This document shows, one piece after another, positions 24,317 through 32,259 of a stretch of 32,997 nucleotides of DNA (positions are counted from its first letter, which is position 1; each line of letters starts with the position of its first letter). The notes under the pieces are model-generated. The model was not told where the DNA came from and did no database searches. It saw nothing but the letters and a program-made list of their open reading frames with translations. Source of the stretch: Verrucomicrobiaceae bacterium (GTDB taxonomy: Bacteria > Verrucomicrobiota > Verrucomicrobiia > Verrucomicrobiales > Verrucomicrobiaceae); NCBI GenBank assembly GCA_027486585.1, contig JAIXOU010000026.1, positions 1-32,997 on the forward strand, in the 5' to 3' direction. The position numbers and the translations under genes were made by a program.

Positions 24317-26011
24317 ATGACGACTCCCTCGATAGATGGTTCTACCCAATCACCCAAGAACCCGATCTTCAAACTTGGCAAGATATCGTGGTCACTGATC
24401 CTGTTATTCCTGCTTCTATCGTTAGGTGTCTATGTTGTGCCAATGGTGAAGCGCCTGAGAAGCAACTATTTAGGAAAAGCCAGTTTAGAAAGAGCCAAAG
24501 ATTTCGCGGCAAAGAAAAACTGGCAAATGGCAGGTCAAGAATTCCGCACCGCACTACAACTTCTACCCAACGACCCAGAAGTGTTGCGGGAATTGGTCAA
24601 AGTGCTGGATAAGACTCAGAATCACGGACCCCTTATGCGTAACGCGCTGCTAAACCTGCGCGAGCTCAAGAGTGAAAATGAATCTGATGCCATTCTGCTG
24701 GCCAGAATACTACTCAAGGAGGGACAAATCGGGGCAGCTCGCGAGGCCTACAATGCCCTTAGTGACACTCAGCGTGAAACATCGCTTGCAGAGATTCTCC
24801 AACAAAACATCTCAGTGGCAGAAGGCAATAAAGCTTCTCTCGAGGGCCTGATGCATCCCGAAGTCAAAGAAGCCATTGCTTTATGTAGAAACCCCTTTTC
24901 TGAGCTTCAAGACAAAGGCACCCAGGCTCTGTGGGAATTAAGTAAAACAAGTGATCAACGAAGCCTACAAGCCATCAACTTTCTTGCCACATCCGAAAGG
25001 CTGACCAAAAAACAAGCAGACTTGCTCCTTCAACGATTGGAAGCACATCCCCAAAAGAGTCTGCCGGTGCTTCTCGGCATTTATTCCGGCTTGATGCGCA
25101 ATCTTCCCGCAGAGCGCGAACGGACTCTGAAAAAATTAACATCAAAGCATAGAAATGTACCTTTAAACGACCTGCGTATCTTCCTTCAATGGCTGTCCTT
25201 GGAAGGAGAGTCAAAACTTCTGCGCAGCATGATCAGTGAAGAGACACTCTACGGTGATCCCATGGTCTTCACTGCCTACGCGCAATCATTCACACAAAGA
25301 GGTCAGTGGAGGGAACTGGTGAACCTATTCGACAAACCCGAACAGACTTACCCAATTACCCCTGAAAGCATGGCTCTTTTTCGCGCAAAGGCCTTGACCC
25401 ATTTGGAAATGGACGGGCAAAAAGCCAAAGAACAGTTCTATAGTGCCATCGATAGCAGCCTAGCAGCTCATAACACCGATATGCTTCAATTGATTGCCAG
25501 AGAAGCCGCTGAACTCCATTTTTGGGACATCTGCGAACTGGCATATAGCAAGTTGGCAGAACTCCAACCGACTCTCGCACTTTCCGCCTTACAAAAAAGC
25601 TTGGACGCCGCCATGCAGCAGAATGACACAAGTCGGATTCTTCGTATCGTCACACAACTAACTAAACTGCAAGGTAGCAATTCGGCATACTACACTCAGC
25701 TTTGTTACATTCGATTACTCCAAGGCTCTGAAATAGAGACGATGACACTGCCCTCCACTAAACAGGCAGAGCCCAATGTCATCGCTCTTTTAAAAGCACT
25801 CAGAGCTTATCGCTTTCTAGATCTAATTTCATCCAAGCAGTATTTGACCGAGATCTTCGATTTGAATTCTTTGAGCGATGGACAAAAAGCCGTTTACGCT
25901 GGCCTAATTAGGAAAGCAGGTTCTGGGCAAAAAGCGGACGAAATTGCAAAATCAATCATCCCACAACTCATTTTGCCTGAAGAACAGGTTTTTTTAAAAC
26001 CCGCTTTTTGA
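24317..26011 (+). CDS. Membrane-anchored TPR protein
   Basis: This 564-residue protein has one N-terminal membrane helix (about 25-46, WSLILLFLLLSLGVYVVPMV) followed by an all-helical repeat region. The first repeats are clear TPRs (KASLERAKDFAAKKNWQMAG, EFRTALQLLPNDPEVLRELV); the middle and C-terminal parts are degenerate helical pairs (AREAYNALSDTQRETSLAEI). It resembles the many TPR proteins of unknown function in Verrucomicrobiota and Planctomycetota; a scaffold at the membrane's outer face is the most that can be said. It ends convergently with the minus-strand TPR gene, 50 bp away, where ATTCTA-5 nt-TAGAAT (26011-26027) is a weak inverted repeat. A Pho-like motif precedes it. Confidence 0.8.
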   Translation: MTTPSIDGSTQSPKNPIFKLGKISWSLILLFLLLSLGVYVVPMVKRLRSNYLGKASLERAKDFAAKKNWQMAGQEFRTALQLLPNDPEVLRELVKVLDKTQNHGPLMRNALLNLRELKSENESDAILLARILLKEGQIGAAREAYNALSDTQRETSLAEILQQNISVAEGNKASLEGLMHPEVKEAIALCRNPFSELQDKGTQALWELSKTSDQRSLQAINFLATSERLTKKQADLLLQRLEAHPQKSLPVLLGIYSGLMRNLPAERERTLKKLTSKHRNVPLNDLRIFLQWLSLEGESKLLRSMISEETLYGDPMVFTAYAQSFTQRGQWRELVNLFDKPEQTYPITPESMALFRAKALTHLEMDGQKAKEQFYSAIDSSLAAHNTDMLQLIAREAAELHFWDICELAYSKLAELQPTLALSALQKSLDAAMQQNDTSRILRIVTQLTKLQGSNSAYYTQLCYIRLLQGSEIETMTLPSTKQAEPNVIALLKALRAYRFLDLISSKQYLTEIFDLNSLSDGQKAVYAGLIRKAGSGQKADEIAKSIIPQLILPEEQVFLKPAF

Positions 26012-26061
26012 TTCTACCGCATAGAATACGAAATCAATCCTTTAGACTCTTTCTGGTTGGC

Positions 26062-27027
26062 CTACCTTGTAGCTCCGACCCTCTCGGTCTGTGTCGTCTC
26101 ATCGAGTGCTTTGAGGATCTTCTCTTTTAACACGCCCTCCTGCTCCATCAACTGAGGAAATTTAAGTGCCATCTGTTGGTAATAGACTTGGGCGGCTTTG
26201 GTATCCCCACGCTGTTCGTAATAGCTGGCTAGGCTCATCAACTCACGTTGCTCAGCGGTGCGTACTTCCACCAAGCAGGAACGCGCCAAAGCAGCCTTAT
26301 CACTTTCTGGGTAACGAGCCAAGAACCAGGCTAGCGAAACCGCCGTAGCATTCCGCTGATGAGGACTGTCACCGCACATTGCCTTCCAATCTTTGTAGGC
26401 AATGTAGGCCACCTGATAACCAGCATCGTCTGCCAACTCGTGCTTGGGATAATTTTCGGCAAAATCTTCGTGCGTTGATATTGCCTCTTTTTTGTCGCCT
26501 GCCTTCTCCTGCGCCAAAGCTAGGTAATAATGCGCCTGAATTCCCTCCTCCGTTTGTGGCCCGTTCTTGATGACGTTTTGAAGCATGGCCACAAGAACCT
26601 CTGGTGGCAAAGTGTTGGACTTGCTCTGAACCTCCAGCGTTCGCCGCTCATTTTTTCCTGCACCGAGCAGACGCTTGGTGAGCTGAAATTGGGCAACGTG
26701 AGCTTTGGCAAAGTGACCCGGCTGCTCTGTCACAAGACGATTGAGCGCCTCAAAAGCGGCTTCGTTATCGCCCAAATATTCATGAATTCGATAAAGCTCC
26801 CATAGTGCGACACCACAGGTCTCACTGCGACGATATTTATTGGCAACAGTAGTGAAGCGATCCAGAGCCTCCTCAACCTCCCCATCAGCGATCAACTTCA
26901 TGCCACGTTGATACAATTTTACAGCGGTCTCATCTTCCACTCCTTGCAGAGTAAGCCCGACACCAAAGAAAAGCAGCCCCAGAAAACTGGGGCTGCAAAA
27001 AAGACAAACTAAACGAGAAGTGACCAT
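26062..27027 (-). CDS. Secreted TPR protein (BamD/YbgF-like arrangement)
   Basis: The 321-residue protein has an N-terminal hydrophobic stretch (SPSFLGLLFFGVGLTLQG, about 12-29) that serves as a signal peptide. TPR units follow: LYQRGMKLIADGEVEEALDRF, LYRIHEYLGDNEAAFEALNR, YYLALAQEKAGDKKEAISTH and SYYEQRGDTKAAQVYYQQMA. The spacing and Tyr-rich helices recall periplasmic YbgF/BamD-type TPR proteins, but no specific assignment is possible. It starts 7 bp after the lipoprotein gene stop, the third gene of a minus-strand envelope operon. A strong intrinsic-terminator hairpin lies inside its signal-peptide codons (26965-26996), so either expression is attenuated there or the true start is downstream; the first TPR helix argues for the longer form. 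Confidence 0.75.
   Translation of the reverse strand: MVTSRLVCLFCSPSFLGLLFFGVGLTLQGVEDETAVKLYQRGMKLIADGEVEEALDRFTTVANKYRRSETCGVALWELYRIHEYLGDNEAAFEALNRLVTEQPGHFAKAHVAQFQLTKRLLGAGKNERRTLEVQSKSNTLPPEVLVAMLQNVIKNGPQTEEGIQAHYYLALAQEKAGDKKEAISTHEDFAENYPKHELADDAGYQVAYIAYKDWKAMCGDSPHQRNATAVSLAWFLARYPESDKAALARSCLVEVRTAEQRELMSLASYYEQRGDTKAAQVYYQQMALKFPQLMEQEGVLKEKILKALDETTQTERVGATR
26965..26996 (-). terminator. Intrinsic terminator-like hairpin inside a signal-peptide coding region
   Basis: On the minus strand GCAGCCCCAG-TTTT-CTGGGGCTGC (26996-26973) is a perfect 10-bp, mostly G:C stem with a 4-nt loop, followed by TTTTCTTT. It lies 39 bases after the lipoprotein stop, as expected for a terminator, yet also about 30 bases into the TPR frame. 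Translating ribosomes would melt it. Confidence 0.75.
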
Positions 27028-27034
27028 GCTGGCC

Positions 27035-27508
27035 TCAAGGCGTCACAGGCTCAAGCAGAGGCAGTGCACCTGCCGCACTAGCGGATGAACCGCTGCTTTG
27101 GCTGACTGAACTAGGCTTGTATTGTTTGGCCAATTGCTCGCTAGTGCGCTTACCATAAGTCACACGTCCCATGACAACGTAAACGTCCTTCATGCTTTTG
27201 GTCGGATTCTTCACGCTAGCCTCTGCGCCGGGATAAAGGTTCTCAACCAGACCTGAATTTGGCCCCTCGGCATCCATGTGCGGCACGCCTGGCTCATCAG
27301 CAATCGTGTAATCAAAGCTGACAACCTGTGTCCCGATATTGCGGAACTTGAGCGTATGCTCAATGGTTTCTTCATCCACCATGTCACTGACAGTCTGGTA
27401 AGAAACAGGGGCGTTAGGGAAGGTGACACGTTCAGAGGTGACTGTTTTACAACTGACGAGTGCGGCGATGGCAAGACTGCCAAGGAGGATGCGGGAGGTA
27501 GGAAGCAT
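27035..27508 (-). CDS. Small outer-membrane-type lipoprotein
   Basis: This 157-residue protein has a lipoprotein signal peptide with lipobox LVSC (lipidated Cys about residue 20; MLPTSRILLGSLAIAALVSC). The following ~100 residues form a beta-rich domain (LKFRNIGTQVVSFDYTIADE; DVYVVMGRVTYGK), and the tail is Ser/Ala-rich. The layout recalls YcfL-type (DUF1425) lipoproteins, but this is weak. It lies 19 bp after the beta-barrel gene and 7 bp before the TPR gene, so it is the middle gene of an envelope operon. Confidence 0.8.
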   Translation of the reverse strand: MLPTSRILLGSLAIAALVSCKTVTSERVTFPNAPVSYQTVSDMVDEETIEHTLKFRNIGTQVVSFDYTIADEPGVPHMDAEGPNSGLVENLYPGAEASVKNPTKSMKDVYVVMGRVTYGKRTSEQLAKQYKPSSVSQSSGSSASAAGALPLLEPVTP

Positions 27509-27527
27509 GGTGGTTTTAGTTAAAAAA

Positions 27528-28205
27528 TTAGTAGCGATAACGGAATCCTACAAGGTAGCCATCTGTGGCGTAGCCGGTCAGATCTTCAAGATCACCAAAA
27601 TGTGTGTCGCGGTATTCAGCAAAAACGGAGTATTGATCTTTCCAAGTCCATTCCACGCCAGCATACCAATTCCAAGAATTGATGAATTCATCAATCGTAA
27701 AAGGAGTGGCTGCGCCAGTGGTAGCTGCGTTTCGGAACCAAACCTGACCACCGCCCAGACCACCGCCGATGTAAGGACGGAATCCAGCAGCAAACTTTCC
27801 AATTCGGGCGCGATAGCGATAAAGATCCAGGGCTAGGGTGCCATTGAGATTAAACATCAGAGAGTTCATGTCCGCTAAGGCCAAGCCACTTTTAGCGTCC
27901 GTTAAAGATGTGGACATAAATGTGCCCTCTCCTTCTAACGACAACATCAATGGCACGCGTTTCAGCTTCCAGCTTTTGCCGACCTCGATGCTGAAGATCG
28001 CAGCACCTTCGTCACTTTTGATCTTACCGCCGCCACGAAGTGTACCTTCCTGCCCCATTGATTCACCAATGCCGACGCCAACGTAGGGACCATATTTGCG
28101 TTTGGCTTGTCCACTGGCGGCATCGCCCAGAGATTTCAGCTCCAAGTCAGCAGCCTGAAGAGCGAGAGATGATATTAAGGTTAGAGTGAGGACAAAAATG
28201 CGCAT
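27528..28205 (-). CDS. Outer-membrane beta-barrel protein (OmpA/OmpW-like small barrel)
   Basis: The 225-residue protein has a signal peptide (MRIFVLTLTLISSLALQA) and alternating beta-strands of an eight-strand-type barrel: YGPYVGVGIGESMG, AAIFSIEVGKSWKL, FAAGFRPYIGGGLGGGQVWF, NWYAGVEWTWKDQYSVFAEY and a final GYLVGFRYRY with the C-terminal aromatic residue needed for outer-membrane insertion. The pattern fits the OMP_b-brl superfamily; the function is unknown. It is the first gene of the minus-strand envelope operon and diverges from the pseudoprotease gene. The 110-bp region between them carries GTCAC-type half-sites that might serve both. Confidence 0.83.
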   Translation of the reverse strand: MRIFVLTLTLISSLALQAADLELKSLGDAASGQAKRKYGPYVGVGIGESMGQEGTLRGGGKIKSDEGAAIFSIEVGKSWKLKRVPLMLSLEGEGTFMSTSLTDAKSGLALADMNSLMFNLNGTLALDLYRYRARIGKFAAGFRPYIGGGLGGGQVWFRNAATTGAATPFTIDEFINSWNWYAGVEWTWKDQYSVFAEYRDTHFGDLEDLTGYATDGYLVGFRYRY

Positions 28206-28263
28206 GGGAGATTGTATTCTTCTTGTCTTAGCCTGAGTGTTTGAGTGCGGAAATAAGTTCCAT

Positions 28264-28279
28264 GTGAAGAATTCGTCAC
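28264..28279 (+). promoter_or_regulatory. Pho-box-like motif in the divergent promoter
   Basis: The site reads GTGAAGAATTCGTCAC with 11-bp half-site spacing, 36 bases before the ATG at 28316. ATCAC (28289) and GTCAC (28299), 10 bp apart, follow immediately, so two PhoB dimers could bind side by side. Confidence 0.55.
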
Positions 28280-28315
28280 AAGGATTTCATCACACGCCGT
28301 CACAGGTTAGACACT

Positions 28316-30031
28316 ATGAATCATCCTTTCATGCGCCAGTTCATTTTTCTCTTTTTTGGCATCACCTTGGCACTCGCTCAGGAGAAACCGACCGCATCAG
28401 GGGTTCCAAAGGCCGTTTTGGATCCTATTTCCCCCACAGTCCCGAGACCCGAAGAACCCGATTTGCCATCAGGCCCTGGATTCCCCATCGACGTCAATAA
28501 CTACGAGAATCCTCTGCTGCTTTTTCAGGGAACGGGCAAGGAATTGCCCATGGCAGAGGAGCTCAATCCCGATTTGCTGCCACCGATATCACCGTATTTA
28601 CCAGGTGAAGAAATTCCAGACCCTGAGCCTGACAAGCCACTGACGCCTGAAGAACTGCGCCTGCGTAGTCTTGGACGCAAGGTTGTAGCCTCGGTCATCG
28701 GGCTTCGAGTATGGGATCAATTCGGCAACCAGCTTTCCGCTGGCGTGGGCTCTTTCGTCAATGGCAGTGGCCTCATATTGACGGACACAGGGCTTCTGCA
28801 TCCTGAAATCGCTGACAAGGTGGACTATATCACTGCGACGGGTGCAGATGGCTCGAATCATCGAATCGCCGGCTTTTACATCGCAGATCTGGTTAGCGGC
28901 GTGACACTGTTGCAAAGCGAGTCCTATGAGAGCGTGCCTATTGACCTAAGCCCAGGCACAAATTTTCAAAAAGAACAAAACTGCCACTTGCTGGCCGTGT
29001 CTGAAAAGCGTGGCCTCGTCTTAGCCGATGCAATCGTGCAAATGGACACAGCGCTCACAGGCCAAGGTTGGCTCAATTTGCGGGGCAATGATTCCCCGGG
29101 TGCCGTAGGATCGCCGATACTAAGTCCATCAGGGAAGGTTTTGGGAATCATCGGCATGAAGGTGCCACTTAATTCTTGGATGAACTTTGGACTCTCCATC
29201 GATGCTGCTGCCCTGGAACTGCGGAAAGTCAGGCCGACGCTACAGCCACTAGCTCAATTGCCGCGCAAACCTAAACTCAAAGAGGTGGCCCAGGATGCGG
29301 CTTTTCTGCGTGCTTTTGAAACCCTGCAAAACAAGCACATTGAATCGGCCATGCGTCAGCTGGTGCTACTAACGCGTAAATACCCACGTAGTGCCGAATG
29401 CTGGGCTCTTCTTGGTTTAAGCGCCAGCTATCTCGGAGCAGCCCCAGAGGCCCTCAATTGCCAACGCAAAGCGGTAGCACTCGACCCAAAAGCTGGACTC
29501 TATTGGCATCAACTAGCCCTGGCGAAATTACGAGATCAAAAAGGTAATAAAACATCTGAAAGCACCGAGGACCGTGAAGCCCTAGAATTAGCCACCGAAC
29601 AGCGGCCCAATGATGCACTAGCCTGGCTGCTGTTGGCAAGTCGTCTAGTCAGAGATGGCGACCTGGGCAGTGCAGATGATGCGTTAAAGAGAGTCATGCT
29701 GTTGGCACCCAACTATGCCCAGGCTCACTATCTGAGCGCATACATTCGGGGTCGATTGAAAGACTACACAGGTGCCCAGACTGCCATTACACAGAGTTTA
29801 AAGCTGAATCCCGGTTACTCCGAGGCCTGGTTTTACCAAGGCATGATCTTTGACAAAAATGGCAATCCCGACGAGGCCGCCAAAGCCTACCGTAACACCG
29901 TACGTCTCAGGCCTTCTCACCCGCAAGCCTGGAAAAATCTGGCTTATTCTTTAAAGAAAAGCGGACATACCACAGAAGCCAAAGAAGCCTTCCAAGAGTA
30001 TCAGCGTCGATCCACTCCAACAAAGAAATGA
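28316..30031 (+). CDS. Secreted trypsin-like pseudoprotease fused to TPR repeats
   Basis: This 571-residue protein has a signal peptide (an alternative ATG, M6, gives MRQFIFLFFGITLALA), a Pro-rich acidic segment (~25-110), an HtrA-like trypsin-fold domain (~118-305) and five or more TPRs (~325-565, e.g. LGLSASYLGAAPEALNCQRK and FYQGMIFDKNGNPDEAAKAY). By eye, the domain aligns with HtrA at three catalytic sites, all lost. TNNHV becomes TDTGL (His to Gly159), TDxAL becomes SGVTL (Asp to Gly195), and GNSGGP becomes GAVGSP (Ser to Val264). It should therefore bind, not cut. The TPRs make a periplasmic scaffold likely. It lies 112 bp upstream of phoB and has its own Pho-like motif. Confidence 0.82.
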   Translation: MNHPFMRQFIFLFFGITLALAQEKPTASGVPKAVLDPISPTVPRPEEPDLPSGPGFPIDVNNYENPLLLFQGTGKELPMAEELNPDLLPPISPYLPGEEIPDPEPDKPLTPEELRLRSLGRKVVASVIGLRVWDQFGNQLSAGVGSFVNGSGLILTDTGLLHPEIADKVDYITATGADGSNHRIAGFYIADLVSGVTLLQSESYESVPIDLSPGTNFQKEQNCHLLAVSEKRGLVLADAIVQMDTALTGQGWLNLRGNDSPGAVGSPILSPSGKVLGIIGMKVPLNSWMNFGLSIDAAALELRKVRPTLQPLAQLPRKPKLKEVAQDAAFLRAFETLQNKHIESAMRQLVLLTRKYPRSAECWALLGLSASYLGAAPEALNCQRKAVALDPKAGLYWHQLALAKLRDQKGNKTSESTEDREALELATEQRPNDALAWLLLASRLVRDGDLGSADDALKRVMLLAPNYAQAHYLSAYIRGRLKDYTGAQTAITQSLKLNPGYSEAWFYQGMIFDKNGNPDEAAKAYRNTVRLRPSHPQAWKNLAYSLKKSGHTTEAKEAFQEYQRRSTPTKK

Positions 30032-30079
30032 ATCAACAAGTCGTTATCTTCCCCACTTGTCACCAAGGTAAACCAGCAT

Positions 30080-30095
30080 GTGACGCAGTCGTCAC
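30080..30095 (+). promoter_or_regulatory. Pho-box-like motif before phoB
   Basis: The site reads GTGACGCAGTCGTCAC, with half-sites 11 bp apart, 48 bases before the phoB start. A further GTCAC at 30059 lies 21 bp (two helical turns) upstream. This fits autoregulation of phoB, as known in other bacteria. Confidence 0.65.
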
Positions 30096-30143
30096 GAAGA
30101 ACCGTTTGGCGTAAGACTCTGACCCCATGTATTCACACGGAAC

Positions 30144-30836
30144 ATGAGTAAAATATTGGTGGTCGATGACGAGCCGGATATTACCGAGCTAATCTCTCTG
30201 CATCTGATGCGTGAGGGACATGAGTGCCTTTGTGCAACCAATGGCCTGCAGGTCATGCCTATGGTGCTGGAGCAACAGCCGGACCTGATTGTCCTAGACA
30301 TCATGCTGCCAGGTCAAGATGGCATGGCCGTTTTTAAACGTCTGCGTAGCGACAGCCGGACGCGCTCTGTGCCAGTGATCATGCTCACAGCCAAAGCTCA
30401 AGTCACCGACAAAATCAACGGCCTCGAGTTAGGTGCTGACGACTACCTGACAAAGCCCTTTTCTCCCCGCGAACTGGCGCTGCGCATCACGGCCATCCTG
30501 CGCCGCACGAAAATCGTCACACACGTGTCAGAGGTAAAGATGGGGGCCTTCCTCATGGATCGGAAGAACATGAAGTTCTTTCACAACGATCAACCCATTG
30601 ATCTGACCACGACTGAGTTTAAATTACTCGCCGTTTTGCTGGAAAACACCAGCGCCGTCCACACACGCAGTGAGCTCTTACGGGAAGTCTGGGGCTACTC
30701 AGATGATGTGGCCACACGGACACTCGATACTCACATCAAACGCCTGCGGGAAAAACTGGGAGATGCTGGCAAACATGTCGTCACCGTGCGTGGCACCGGC
30801 TATCAATTCCTCATCGAGGCACCAGTCGCGGCATGA
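30144..30836 (+). CDS. phoB: Phosphate response regulator PhoB
   Basis: This 230-residue OmpR-family response regulator has a receiver domain (1-120) with the acidic pair D8/D9, phospho-acceptor D52 (VLDIMLPGQDG), the MLTAK switch Thr and the LTKPF Lys. A winged-helix DNA-binding domain follows (~130-225), with the recognition helix DVATRTLDTHIKRLREKLG and the wing VVTVRGTGYQF. Length and motifs fit PhoB and not other OmpR members; the neighbouring PhoR-type kinase and phoU in the window support this. It binds tandem 11-bp repeats, the spacing found in the sites described here. The ATG at 30144 was chosen because the receiver begins at once (MSKILVVDDEPD). It is followed by phoR after 116 bp. 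Confidence 0.92.
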   Translation: MSKILVVDDEPDITELISLHLMREGHECLCATNGLQVMPMVLEQQPDLIVLDIMLPGQDGMAVFKRLRSDSRTRSVPVIMLTAKAQVTDKINGLELGADDYLTKPFSPRELALRITAILRRTKIVTHVSEVKMGAFLMDRKNMKFFHNDQPIDLTTTEFKLLAVLLENTSAVHTRSELLREVWGYSDDVATRTLDTHIKRLREKLGDAGKHVVTVRGTGYQFLIEAPVAA

Positions 30837-30851
30837 ATTTCAGGGTGGTAT

Positions 30852-30885
30852 GTGTTAAGTGTTTGGTGTTGAGTGATGGATCACT
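30852..30885. repeat. Short heptad repeats and palindrome between phoB and phoR
   Basis: Four imperfect 7-nt units run head to tail: GTGTTAA, GTGTTTG, GTGTTGA, GTGATGG (30852-30879). They merge into the palindrome AGTGAT-GG-ATCACT (30872-30885). The function is unknown; regulation of phoR is possible. Confidence 0.4.
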
Positions 30886-30952
30886 GAAGGCGCAACGCTC
30901 TTTCGCTTTCACCCCAGGAACGACTCACTAACACACACTTTTCACCTGCTTA

Positions 30953-32179
30953 ATGTCACTTACTCTAGCCATACTCCTCGCCTTGCTAGGCGCTTGGGCC
31001 ATCTGGCGGGAGAAGACATGGCGGGCTAGAGTCAGTAAGGTGACAAGCGCGGCAGGTCTGCGTGACTTCCAACCTGACGCACTTGCCACACGCTTTGCTA
31101 GCCTACAGGACTCGAATCAATCTCTGCTTAAAGAAGAGTATTTACGCCGCTTGTTCGAGGCCTTACTCAGTGAGATCCGCCAAGGTGTCGCTATCGTGGA
31201 CAACCACATGCGCATCAAATTCGTGAATCGCACGCTAGCGCATCTGTTTCAAAAAAACGATATTCAGCGCGGACGCACTCTTCTTGAAGAGATCCAAGAT
31301 CACCAAATCATCGACGTCGTACAAAGTGCGCTCAAAGACCAACGACGTATCGTGCGTGAAGTGGAGTTCACGACGCTGAGCGGCAGCAGCATCACCAGCC
31401 GACATTACCTCATCGAGGCCTCCCCTTTGCCTGCAAAAGCGGAAAGCGGAGCGTGGCTCATGGTCCATGACATCACGGAGCAGACCATGGCAGAACAAAT
31501 CCGAAAGGACTTCGTCGCCAATGCTTCCCATGAATTGCGCACGCCGCTCACTCTGATCAATGGCTATGTCGAAACGCTGCAAAGTGGTGTGCTCAAAGAT
31601 GCCACCTCCATCAAACGCTGTTACGAGGTCATGGAAAAACATGGCAAACGCATTCTTCGAATCATCGAAGACATGCTCACCATTTCACGGCTCGAGAATG
31701 CCAATTCCACTCTGAATGTGGAGCCCTTCAAAGCCAGAGCCTGCGTCCAGGATGCCATCGACCACCTTTCATCCATGTTGCAAGGTCGAGACACACGCAT
31801 TCATCTCGATTTCCCCGCAGATGGCGGCACCATGCATGGCGATCGTTTTTATTGGGATCAGGTCTTTACGAATCTCATCGAAAACGCCCTCAAAGAGAAC
31901 TCCAATCCCGGCCTCGTCATCACCATTACTGGCAAATGGTATTCAGATCACATTCTTCTCAGCATCAGTGATAACGGCATCGGCATCGCCGCGCACGATT
32001 TACCCTTTGTTTTCAAGCGCTTTTACCGTGGTCACAAGCACCACAGCCCGCAGATCAAAGGCACTGGCCTGGGCCTCAGCATCGTACGCCGCGCCGTCGA
32101 AGCCCACGGCGGCACCATCGACCTCACCAGCACCCCTGGCGTGGAGACCACGTTCACCATGCGTGTACCTCTCCAGTAA
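30953..32179 (+). CDS. phoR: Phosphate sensor histidine kinase PhoR
   Basis: The 408-residue kinase has one N-terminal membrane helix (about 2-18) and no periplasmic sensor domain, then a PAS domain (~65-175; QGVAIVDNHMRIKFVNRTLA), a HisKA dimerisation domain with phospho-accepting H193 (FVANASHELRTPLTLINGYV), and an ATPase domain with the N box NLIENALKE, G1 ISDNGIGI, F box FKRFYR and G2 GTGLGLSIVRR. Lack of a periplasmic domain with a PAS module is typical of PhoR, which senses phosphate through PhoU and the Pst transporter, not directly. It phosphorylates PhoB. The 116-bp gap after phoB is longer than usual for this pair. Confidence 0.92.
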   Translation: MSLTLAILLALLGAWAIWREKTWRARVSKVTSAAGLRDFQPDALATRFASLQDSNQSLLKEEYLRRLFEALLSEIRQGVAIVDNHMRIKFVNRTLAHLFQKNDIQRGRTLLEEIQDHQIIDVVQSALKDQRRIVREVEFTTLSGSSITSRHYLIEASPLPAKAESGAWLMVHDITEQTMAEQIRKDFVANASHELRTPLTLINGYVETLQSGVLKDATSIKRCYEVMEKHGKRILRIIEDMLTISRLENANSTLNVEPFKARACVQDAIDHLSSMLQGRDTRIHLDFPADGGTMHGDRFYWDQVFTNLIENALKENSNPGLVITITGKWYSDHILLSISDNGIGIAAHDLPFVFKRFYRGHKHHSPQIKGTGLGLSIVRRAVEAHGGTIDLTSTPGVETTFTMRVPLQ

Positions 32180-32259
32180 ATCACTGCTGCTTGGCCCATT
32201 TACGATGAACGAATGCTGGCGATGGTAACGTTCTAGGTTGCTTGATCCTCTCTCCAACC

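Noticed and set aside
26011..26027. ATTCTA-5 nt-TAGAAT between convergent genes as a bidirectional terminator
   Set aside because: AT-rich 6-bp stem with no T run on either side; too weak to call.
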